Under the pieces are notes generated by a model, which saw only the letters and a program-made list of their open reading frames with translations, did not search any database and was not told where the DNA came from. 24,408 nt of DNA, from NCBI RefSeq assembly GCF_001279725.1, contig NZ_LGDE01000457.1, positions 1-24,408 on the forward strand, in the 5' to 3' direction. This stretch comes from Streptomyces sp. WM4235 (lineage in GTDB: Bacteria > Actinomycetota > Actinomycetes > Streptomycetales > Streptomycetaceae). This document shows, one piece after another, positions 16,884 through 23,212 of the stretch; position 1 is the first letter of the stretch; the number at the start of each line of letters is the position of its first letter. The position numbers and the translations under genes are program-made.

Positions 16884-17189
16884 TCAGTAGGCCTCGGTGA
16901 ACAGGCGCGAGGCCTTCACGTCGGTGGCGCGGTAGTCGCCCTTGCCGGCCTCGATGAGCTTGGCGACGGTCTCCAGCTGCTTCTGCATGTGGTCGGCCGC
17001 AGCCTTGTACTTCGCCTGGAGGGCCACGTACTCGCGGTGCGCTTCACCGTCCCAGGTGTCGGTGACGACCTTGACGGCCTGCTCCATGTCGGCCAGGTCC
17101 TTGAGGATGTTGTTCGACACGATCCGGATACGGTCGGCCATCTGCTGGACGGTCTCGTACCGAACCCGGGTGTGGCCGGGGTCAACCAT
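16884..17189 (-). CDS. esxA: WXG100-family secreted protein (EsxA)
   Basis: This 101 aa protein is predicted to be a two-helix hairpin, with the turn motif WDG at residues 46-48 (WXG) and a C-terminal secretion signal YRATD at 86-90 (YxxxD). It has no signal peptide. It fits an ESX substrate exported as a dimer with the product of the neighbouring esx gene. ATG 17189 has AAGGAGA just upstream; the open frame further upstream is in the wrong frame for esxB and has no support. It follows esxB after 44 nt on the same strand. I assign A/B by the Streptomyces order (esxB first); the labels could be exchanged. Confidence 0.88.
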   Translation of the reverse strand: MVDPGHTRVRYETVQQMADRIRIVSNNILKDLADMEQAVKVVTDTWDGEAHREYVALQAKYKAAADHMQKQLETVAKLIEAGKGDYRATDVKASRLFTEAY

Positions 17190-17233
17190 GGTCTTCTCCT
17201 TCGCGCTGGGGCTTGACGGGCGACGACGCCGGG

Positions 17234-17554
17234 TCAGATGTTGTTCAGGCCGGACTTGTTGGCGGCGGCGAAGGTCGCGCGCACGTCCTCGTCCTGGGCG
17301 TTGCTCAGGTTCTTGGTCTGCGAGATCGCGTGGTGCAGGACCCCGAGCAGGCGGCGGATCTTGTCGTGGTCCATGTTGATGTCCTCCTGCGCCTTGGCGA
17401 ATCCGCCGGCGCCCACACCGGTCCAACCGGCGCTCACCGTCGCGACGATGTCGGCCAGTTCACGGGACTGGGTGGTGACGGCCTGGGCCGTCTCGGAGAT
17501 CTTGTTGGCCGCCTTGACGACCGGATCGTCCGCGAGTCCGAAATTGTTCGTCAT
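17234..17554 (-). CDS. esxB: WXG100-family secreted protein (EsxB)
   Basis: This 106 aa helical protein has WTG at 44-46 (the WXG turn) preceded by a long amphipathic helix and followed by GAGGFAKAQEDI. The C-terminus lacks YxxxD, so in the heterodimer model the export signal would come only from the partner. ATG 17554 (MTNNFG) has GAGGAG at five to six bases. It is the first gene of a two-gene operon with a recognisable promoter and an approximately 140-nt structured leader. The gene name is assigned by order, as in Streptomyces. Confidence 0.88.
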   Translation of the reverse strand: MTNNFGLADDPVVKAANKISETAQAVTTQSRELADIVATVSAGWTGVGAGGFAKAQEDINMDHDKIRRLLGVLHHAISQTKNLSNAQDEDVRATFAAANKSGLNNI

Positions 17555-17577
17555 CCGAAGCTCCTCACTTCTCAATT

Positions 17578-17660
17578 CGCCGGCAGAACCGGCGGACTGC
17601 GTGGCGGAGCGGATGTTCCGGGCGCGGCGTGGAGCCGCTCGCCTCGGAGGTCCCCCTCCG
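17578..17660 (-). promoter_or_regulatory. Two hairpins in the esxBA leader
   Basis: CGCCGG/CCGGCG (17578-17594, five-base loop) lies just before the esxB ribosome-binding region, and CGGAGG/CCTCCG (17645-17660, four-base loop) lies further upstream. The second contains an anti-Shine-Dalgarno-like CCUCC on the minus-strand RNA, which could pair with the GAGGAG of esxB instead. A regulatory switch is only a possibility. Confidence 0.4.
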
Positions 17661-17701
17661 CTTCACGCGATCCCCCGATCACAGTCGTGAAGCTCGGCGT
17701 C

Positions 17702-17730
17702 ACTCTAGTCACTTCATCTCACCGGCCCAA
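17702..17730 (-). promoter_or_regulatory. esxBA promoter, TTGGGC-17-TAGAGT
   Basis: On the minus strand TTGGGC (17725-17730) and TAGAGT (17702-17707) are separated by exactly 17 bp, a good housekeeping-type promoter. It directly abuts the terminator after mycP, so esxBA can be expressed separately from eccB-mycP. The expected transcript start is near 17695, giving a leader of about 140 nt. Confidence 0.6.
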
Positions 17731-17762
17731 CACCGGTGTCCCACGGCCTTCGTGGGCCGGTG
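17731..17762 (-). terminator. Terminator after mycP
   Basis: CACCGG pairs with CCGGTG and CCCACG with CGTGGG around the loop GCCTT, with a three-base bulge (TGT). The hairpin starts five bases beyond the mycP stop and separates mycP from the esxBA promoter. Confidence 0.75.
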
Positions 17763-17767
17763 GCCGT

Positions 17768-19099
17768 TCACTGCAAACGGCGGCGGCGTCGGGCGTCGCG
17801 GATGACGGTGGCGGTCCCCGCGATGACACCGATGAGGACCACGCCGATCCCGAGAGCGTACGTGCCGAGGCGCTCCTGCCGTTCCTGCGCCGTCTCGGTG
17901 AGACTCAGTCGCGCGGCCTCCGGGGCGGCCGCGGGGGGCGGTCCGGGGTCCGGGACGGGAGCCTTGGGGGGTTCACTGTCCTGGGTGACCGCGCGGACGG
18001 GGTCGACGACCCCCCAACCGACGTAGTCGTCACGGCCGTTGACGGAACGCTCGGCGGTGTTCTGAATCTGCCAGACGATCTGCCGCGGGGTCCAGTCCAT
18101 GTGCTCGGCGCGCAGCAGGGCGGCCAGGCCGGCGACGTACGGCGCGGAGAAACTCGTCCCGTTGTCGATGCACTGGCCGAAACCCGGGACGGTGGAGACC
18201 ATGTCGACGCCGGGGGCCGCGACGCCGACGAAGTCGCCGGGCTGGGAGAAGGCGGCGCGCTCGTTGTTGCGGTCGGAGGAGGCCACGGCGAGGACGTCGG
18301 GGAAGGCGGCCGGGTAGGTCCTGCGCTTCTGTCCGCCGAGGCCGTCGTTGCCCGCCGAGGCGATCACCACGACCTTGGCGTCGACGGCGCGCTTGACGGC
18401 CTTGGCGAGGTCGGAGTCCGGGCCGAGCGGGGCGTCGGTGTCCTGCGAGATGTTGATGACGTGTGCGCCCTTGGCCAAGGCGTGGTCGATCGCCTTGGCG
18501 AGGGTGGCGGCGTTGCCGTTGCCCTGGCCGTCGTTCTGCCGGATGGGGATGACGGTGGCTTCGGGGGCGAGGCCGACGAAGCCGGTGCCCTCCTGGGGGC
18601 GGGCCGCGATCAGTCCGGCGACCTTGGTGCCGTGGCCCACGGTGTCGGCGGTGCCGTCGCCGCCCTTGGGGTCGACGAAGTCCTTGCCGGCTGAGACGTC
18701 GAGGGCTCCGCTGAGCTGCGGGTTCGCCCGGTCCACGCCGGTGTCGATGACCGCGACGCGGATGCTCGTCCCGTCCTTGGCCTTGCCCTTGGTCCGAGCC
18801 CAGAGAGCGTCGAGGAGCAGCCGTTGCAGGGCCCACGGGCGATCGGCGATCTGCTTCTTCATGGGGAAGGTGCACTCGCCGGCTCCGGAGACCCGGGAGG
18901 CGTCCGAGGCGAACGCGGGTGACGCGGGTGACGCGGCGTACGAGGGCCGGGGCGCGGCGGCGGCGCTCGCGCCGGGGATCGTGACGAGCGCGAGGGCGCA
19001 GGCGAGGAGCGCGGCCCGCGCGGCCTCGCGCGCCGGCCCGGGCTGAAGGGTTCCGGGGGCGCGGGGGGCGCGAGGGCGTCGCATCGGCGTTTCGGGCAT
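17768..19099 (-). CDS. mycP: Mycosin, type VII secretion-associated subtilisin-like serine protease
   Basis: This 443 aa S8 protease has an N-terminal signal sequence (hydrophobic about 29-48), an N-terminal extension, the catalytic triad Asp119 (AVIDTGVD), His156 (GHGTKVAG) and Ser316 (NGTSFSAP), the oxyanion Asn251 (ASAGND), a proline-rich linker (about residues 380-400), and a C-terminal membrane helix (LGTYALGIGVVLIGVIAG) with an Arg-rich tail. Cys76 and Cys310 may form the disulfide typical of mycosins. MycP is anchored outside the membrane, caps the ESX pore and stabilises it. ATG 19099 has TGAGGA upstream; a GTG at 19114 overlapping the eccB stop is an alternative. It lies 11 nt behind eccB. 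Confidence 0.95.
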   Translation of the reverse strand: MPETPMRRPRAPRAPGTLQPGPAREAARAALLACALALVTIPGASAAAAPRPSYAASPASPAFASDASRVSGAGECTFPMKKQIADRPWALQRLLLDALWARTKGKAKDGTSIRVAVIDTGVDRANPQLSGALDVSAGKDFVDPKGGDGTADTVGHGTKVAGLIAARPQEGTGFVGLAPEATVIPIRQNDGQGNGNAATLAKAIDHALAKGAHVINISQDTDAPLGPDSDLAKAVKRAVDAKVVVIASAGNDGLGGQKRRTYPAAFPDVLAVASSDRNNERAAFSQPGDFVGVAAPGVDMVSTVPGFGQCIDNGTSFSAPYVAGLAALLRAEHMDWTPRQIVWQIQNTAERSVNGRDDYVGWGVVDPVRAVTQDSEPPKAPVPDPGPPPAAAPEAARLSLTETAQERQERLGTYALGIGVVLIGVIAGTATVIRDARRRRRLQ

Positions 19100-19110
19100 C
19101 GGCGGCGTCC

Positions 19111-20685
19111 TCACGAACCCTGCGGCTGGCGGGCGGAGTTGGTGTCCAGCCGTGGCCCCTTGGAGAGGAACTCGGACCACGCGATGGGCACCATGGCCGG
19201 TGTGACGGCGCCGTAGCCGAGCCGGATCTGCGCCTGGCTGGCCTCGGGACGGCCGTCGGCGGCCGGGTCCTTCGGGGCGCCGGCGCCGATCTTCGACTGC
19301 TCGGCGTCGCTGTCGCCGTTGGCCTGTACGGCGTAGCGCAGGCCGGTGTCGGTGACCAGGAAGAGGGAGCCCCCGGCGGTGGTCTGCCGGCCCTGGGTCT
19401 GGGTGTAGAGCAGGCCCGAGCCGGGGGTGACGTACGAGCTGGTGCCGCTGGCGGTGATGTCGAGGGGGAAGCCGGTGCCGGCCCAGGTGCTGAGGGTCTG
19501 GTTGCCCTGGCCGTCGACGGATCGCAGGACGTTGCAGACGGTGTCGCGCTGCTCGGTTGCCTCGGCGGCGCCGGCGGTCGGCGCGACGCGGTTGATCTGG
19601 GGGCCGCGTCGCTGCGGCCATCTGGCCTCGTTCTTGAACGGGGTGGCGTCCGGGGTGAGCGACTGGAGGTCGATCTCGCGGGCCTTGCCGTGCATGTCGA
19701 GGGCGTCGGTCGCCGGCGCGGAGATCAGCAGCCAGGCCACGAACTCCGATACCGGGGCGACCCGTCCGGGCAGGACCACGTAGTGCTGGGTGCCGGAGCC
19801 GGTCTGGGCGGTGAGCACCATGCCGACCTTGTTGTCGGCGGTGGCCAGGCCCTGCACGTTCGCGTTGGCGCCCGGTGTGCCGGGCAGCTGCGGGAAGGCC
19901 AGGTCGTCGCCGGGGTTGAGGGTGGCCAGCCACTGCTCGGTGACGGACTGCGGGACGGCGCCGGTACCGACCAGGGCGGTGGTGAGGGTGCCCGCGTCCG
20001 GTCCGCCCTCGGGGAACCTGTACTTGGTGCCGCCGGCATCGACCAGGTAGCGCTCCTTGGCGCCGCCGGTGTTGCGTACGTAGAGCAGTTGGCCGCCGGT
20101 GACCTTGCCAGGGCCGTCCACGCGCCCCGCCTCGCGTTCGGCGAGGACGAAGGCGGCGGTCTGTACTCCCTGGCCGTTGCCGCCGGGCTGTTGACAGACC
20201 GCCCAGCGCTTGGCCTCGCCGGCGTCCGCGGCGGTGGGCAGCCGGTCGGGGGCGTAGGGGATGCCGATGATCGGGCCGCGCGGCGGTTTGCCCGCGTCGA
20301 GGATCTTGTCGTCGATCGGGACGACCTTGAACTTGGACGGATCCAGGAGGAGTCGGGCGGAGGCCAGGTTCAGCACCGGGTGGAGCCGCGTCTGCGCCTT
20401 GCCGTTGATCTTGGTGGACAGGACCACGTAGCGGGTCGTGGACTGTTTGCCGACGATGACCGTGGTGCCCGGCTCGGCCCAGCCCTTGGGCGCCTGCGGT
20501 TTGAACATGCCCCAGGCGCCGAAGCCCGCCAACACCAGTGCCCCGACGATCACTCCGGGCAGGACGGCGCGCAGTGGCCTGGGCGCTCCCTCCTCCGTGC
20601 CGGTGGCGGACGGTTGGAGGAAGGCAGCCACCGTACGCCGCTTCGCAAAGGTGTACGCGTTGAGCTCATCACGTCGTGATGCCAT
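19111..20685 (-). CDS. eccB: Type VII secretion protein EccB
   Basis: This 524 aa protein has a short cytosolic N-terminus (ASRRDELNAYTFAKRRTVAAF, nearly invariant in EccB), one membrane helix at about 38-60, and a large extracytoplasmic domain of repeated beta-rich units (PVLNLASARLL, YLVDAGGTKY, YVVLPGRVAPVSEF, SYVTPGSGLLY, LFLVTDTGLRYAV). Only two cysteines are present, Cys164 and Cys384, fitting the known EccB disulfide. No ATP-binding motif is present. It is a core subunit of the ESX membrane complex. The ATG at 20685 agrees with the family start. It is followed by mycP after 11 nt and is divergent from eccE. Confidence 0.95.
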   Translation of the reverse strand: MASRRDELNAYTFAKRRTVAAFLQPSATGTEEGAPRPLRAVLPGVIVGALVLAGFGAWGMFKPQAPKGWAEPGTTVIVGKQSTTRYVVLSTKINGKAQTRLHPVLNLASARLLLDPSKFKVVPIDDKILDAGKPPRGPIIGIPYAPDRLPTAADAGEAKRWAVCQQPGGNGQGVQTAAFVLAEREAGRVDGPGKVTGGQLLYVRNTGGAKERYLVDAGGTKYRFPEGGPDAGTLTTALVGTGAVPQSVTEQWLATLNPGDDLAFPQLPGTPGANANVQGLATADNKVGMVLTAQTGSGTQHYVVLPGRVAPVSEFVAWLLISAPATDALDMHGKAREIDLQSLTPDATPFKNEARWPQRRGPQINRVAPTAGAAEATEQRDTVCNVLRSVDGQGNQTLSTWAGTGFPLDITASGTSSYVTPGSGLLYTQTQGRQTTAGGSLFLVTDTGLRYAVQANGDSDAEQSKIGAGAPKDPAADGRPEASQAQIRLGYGAVTPAMVPIAWSEFLSKGPRLDTNSARQPQGS

Positions 20686-20769
20686 GGCCGCCTGCTTCTC
20701 CCCGCACGGCCCGGTCGGTGAGTACGGTCCCCGAGCCTCGATTGTCTGACCGGGCACCTACTATGCCTC

Positions 20770-20818
20770 TTGCCGGAGGCCACGTACGGGGCGGGTAGGC
20801 TCTGTTGGCCGTTCAACA
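20770..20818 (+). promoter_or_regulatory. Candidate eccE promoter (TTGCCG-20-TAGGCT) with inverted repeat
   Basis: TTGCCG (20770-20775) and TAGGCT (20796-20801) are separated by 20 bp, the same geometry as before eccD. Directly downstream, TGTTG (20803-20807) and CAACA (20814-20818) form an inverted repeat at the expected start of transcription, a possible operator. The rest of the 288-bp eccB-eccE gap holds no gene that I can support. Confidence 0.38.
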
Positions 20819-20973
20819 CCCCCGTTCACGACCTCCGGACCGCGCGATTTCAGGCGCCTTGCGGAATCAGGGCCTGTCGGGGCGGATCGAGGGGATTTCC
20901 GGAGTCGGGCGGCGAGGGCCGCACGGCACCGGACGTACGGGGTCCGACCCCGGGATGGGGAGGTGCGCGAGTG

Positions 20974-22245
20974 ATGGCCACCGCGACGCAGTCGCAGACG
21001 GCCCCGGCCGCACCCGCGGGCGACGGGGTGACACCGCATCCGAGGTCGGGTCCGGGGCGGTTCGGTCCGTTCCGATTGCAACAGCTCGTTCTGCTCCAGG
21101 TCGCCGCGGCGGCGCTGTTGGTGGCGTGGGTGGTGGAACCGCTGCTGCTGATGCCGGCCGGCGCACTCGCGTCGGTCCTGGTGGTGCTCGCGGTCGTGCG
21201 CCGGCGCCGGCGGTCCCTGCCGGAGTGGCTCGCCGGCTCCCTCGCGCTGCGGGCCCGCCGGGGACGGGCCGCCGCCTTCGCCGTGCCGGCCGGGACCGAA
21301 CCGGGACTGGCCCCGCTGGTCGAGGCCGATCCGGCGTTGCGGACCCTGACGTTCGGGGGCCGTGACCGGCGGCCGGTGGGGATGGTGGGCGACGGGACGT
21401 TCCTGACCGCGGTCGTGCAGGTGGACACGGACGCCACCGCGCTGCGGCCGGACCGGGGCGCGCGACCGCTGCCGCTCGGTCTCGTACGGGACATCCTCGA
21501 AGTGGACGGGATCCGCCTGGAGTCCGCGCAGTTGGTGCAACACACCCAACCGGCGCCGGCGCCACACCTGCCGGACCGGTCGATGGCCGCGCTCAACTAC
21601 GCCCCGCTGCAGGCCCGCACCGGCACGCCCGCGGTGCGATTGACGTGGGTCGCGCTGAAACTCGACCCGGAGCTGTGCCCCGAGGCCGTCACCGCGCGCG
21701 GCGGTGGGCTCGGCGGCGCCCAGCGGTGTCTGGTGCGGGCCGCCGACCAGTTGGCGAGCCGGCTGACGGGGGCCGGTTTCCGTGCCACGGTGCTGACGGA
21801 GCAGGAACTGACGGGCGCGCTGGCGACGTCCTCGTGCGCGAACCCGATGGCGATCACCCAGGCGGGCCGGTCGGCCGGGTCGGGTCGGCGTACGGAGGAG
21901 ACCTCGCGGACCTGGCGCTGCGACGACCGCCGGCACACCACCTACTGGATCGGCCGCTGGCCGCGACTGGGCGGTTCCGGGGCGGCGCTCCCCCAGTTCG
22001 TGGCGTTGCTGACCTCCCTGCCGGCCCTGGCGACGAACTTCAGCCTCACGATGGCCCCCGCCGGGCGACAGGGCGTCACGTTGACCGGGCACGTACGGGT
22101 GACGGGGCGCAGTGACGAGGAACTCGTCGCCGCCCGGCGCGAACTGGAGCGGACGGCGCGGGGGGTGCGGGCCGACCTCGTACGACTGGACCGGGAACAG
22201 GTGCCGGGGCTGCTGGCCTCGCTGCCGCTGGGAGGCGCGCGATGA
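20974..22245 (+). CDS. eccE: Type VII secretion protein EccE
   Basis: This 423 aa protein has a disordered N-terminus (about 1-33), two membrane helices (about 36-58 and 60-76) separated by a very short turn, an Arg-rich stop (RRRRR), and a long soluble domain containing a LEVDGIRLESAQLVQHTQPAPAP segment and TYWIGRWP, both typical of EccE. EccE lies at the edge of the ESX membrane complex. ATG 20974 is chosen; the GTG at 20971, at better distance from GGGGAGG, is equally possible. Its stop overlaps the start of the next gene (ATGA), indicating translational coupling. Confidence 0.92.
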   Translation: MATATQSQTAPAAPAGDGVTPHPRSGPGRFGPFRLQQLVLLQVAAAALLVAWVVEPLLLMPAGALASVLVVLAVVRRRRRSLPEWLAGSLALRARRGRAAAFAVPAGTEPGLAPLVEADPALRTLTFGGRDRRPVGMVGDGTFLTAVVQVDTDATALRPDRGARPLPLGLVRDILEVDGIRLESAQLVQHTQPAPAPHLPDRSMAALNYAPLQARTGTPAVRLTWVALKLDPELCPEAVTARGGGLGGAQRCLVRAADQLASRLTGAGFRATVLTEQELTGALATSSCANPMAITQAGRSAGSGRRTEETSRTWRCDDRRHTTYWIGRWPRLGGSGAALPQFVALLTSLPALATNFSLTMAPAGRQGVTLTGHVRVTGRSDEELVAARRELERTARGVRADLVRLDREQVPGLLASLPLGGAR

Positions 22246-22958
22246 GGGGTACGGGTGCCCTGCGGGGCGGCTTCGGGCTGGCCGGCCCGCGCCGGGAGCG
22301 GCACGTGCTGCCGGCGGCGGAGCTGGACCTGCTGGCGCTCCCCGTCGGGGACGACGGGGTCGTCATCGGGGTGGACGCCGAGGGTAACCCGGCGGTGCTG
22401 GGCGTCAACCGTCCCACCCCGTACGAGGTGACGCTGATCGGCGGTCTCTGGACGGCGCAGGTGCTGGCGCTGCGCGCGGCGGCCACCGGGGCGCGGGTCG
22501 CGGTGGAGACCGGGCGCGGGCCGGCGTGGTCCGGGCTGGCGCGGGCCGCCGGGGGCGGGCAGCAGTGTGTGACCCTCCACGAGGTGGGCCGGGTCCCGCC
22601 GCAGGGCGCGTCCGCGGGCAGCCCCGTCCTGGTGATCCGGGACTGCGGGATGAGACCCCCGCGCGGCCGGGTCGTGGCGGGGCCGTGGCAGTCGGTGCTG
22701 ACCCTGCTGCCCTACTTGAGCCCGACGGCGCCCCGGCTGCTGCGGAACTCCTCGGTGGTGGGCGTGCAGCGGGTCTCTCCCGACGAGGCGGAGCAGATCG
22801 GGCGCCTGATGGGGTTGCCGGCCGCGGCGGTGGACTCGCTGCCGACGCTGGGTGACGGGGTCACGCTGTGGTGTACGCCGCAGGACCGCACGTTCGTGAT
22901 GACGCAGGGCACGGACACGGAGATCGGGCTGCTGGGTCCGGCGCGGCGGATCGACTGA
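22242..22958 (+). CDS. Unrecognised T7SS-linked protein, ATPase-like fold without P-loop
   Basis: This 238 aa protein is coupled to eccE by a 4 bp ATGA overlap. It has no signal peptide or membrane helix. The layout recalls one FtsK/EccC-type ATPase domain: a strand/turn GVDAEGNPAVLGV (about 43-55), YEVTLIGGLWTAQVLALRAA (61-80) where the Walker A loop would stand but without GKS/T, VLVIRDCG (129-136) in a Walker B-like place, and VVGVQRVSPDEAEQIGRLMGLP (172-193), like the sensor/end strand of TraB/FtsK proteins. All of this is my reading of the sequence; I do not recognise a named family. Likely cytosolic and working with EccE or EccC. Confidence 0.85.
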   Translation: MRGTGALRGGFGLAGPRRERHVLPAAELDLLALPVGDDGVVIGVDAEGNPAVLGVNRPTPYEVTLIGGLWTAQVLALRAAATGARVAVETGRGPAWSGLARAAGGGQQCVTLHEVGRVPPQGASAGSPVLVIRDCGMRPPRGRVVAGPWQSVLTLLPYLSPTAPRLLRNSSVVGVQRVSPDEAEQIGRLMGLPAAAVDSLPTLGDGVTLWCTPQDRTFVMTQGTDTEIGLLGPARRID

Positions 22959-23008
22959 TCCCGCGCGGCGCGAAGTGCGTGGAACGGGCCGCGGGTGGCG
23001 TGCCACGG

Positions 23009-23032
23009 CCGTCCGGGGCTCTCCCCGGACGG
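23009..23032 (+). terminator. Terminator after the eccE operon
   Basis: CCGTCCGGGG (23009-23018) and CCCCGGACGG (23023-23032) pair perfectly over 10 bp with a four-base loop (CTCT), 50 nt beyond the stop of the 238 aa gene. Confidence 0.75.
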
Positions 23033-23038
23033 GGTGAG

Positions 23039-23068
23039 CGGGCGCCGATCACGTTTGCTCGGCGCCCG
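23039..23068 (+). terminator. Second hairpin directly behind the first
   Basis: CGGGCGCCGA (23039-23048) and TCGGCGCCCG (23059-23068) pair perfectly over 10 bp with a ten-base loop. It follows the first hairpin by six bases, so it may be a tandem terminator or part of the leader of the next gene. A TAGGCT -10-like box is at 23147-23152; no -35 is seen. Confidence 0.55.
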
Positions 23069-23212
23069 GCCGGCCTGTAGGGAGGGACGTGGTGCGCCCC
23101 CGGTCCGCGGGCCCCCGCCGCGGCGGGCCGCGCGAGGGGGCGCCATTAGGCTGAGTGAGGGCGCGGCGTCGAGGTGGGCGCCTGTGCGGTGTTCGACAAA
23201 CCAGGAGGACCA

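Noticed and set aside
12394..17660. Shared TCCCCCTCCG before eccC and in the esxB leader
   Set aside because: Short, GC-biased and in opposite functional settings; chance is likely.
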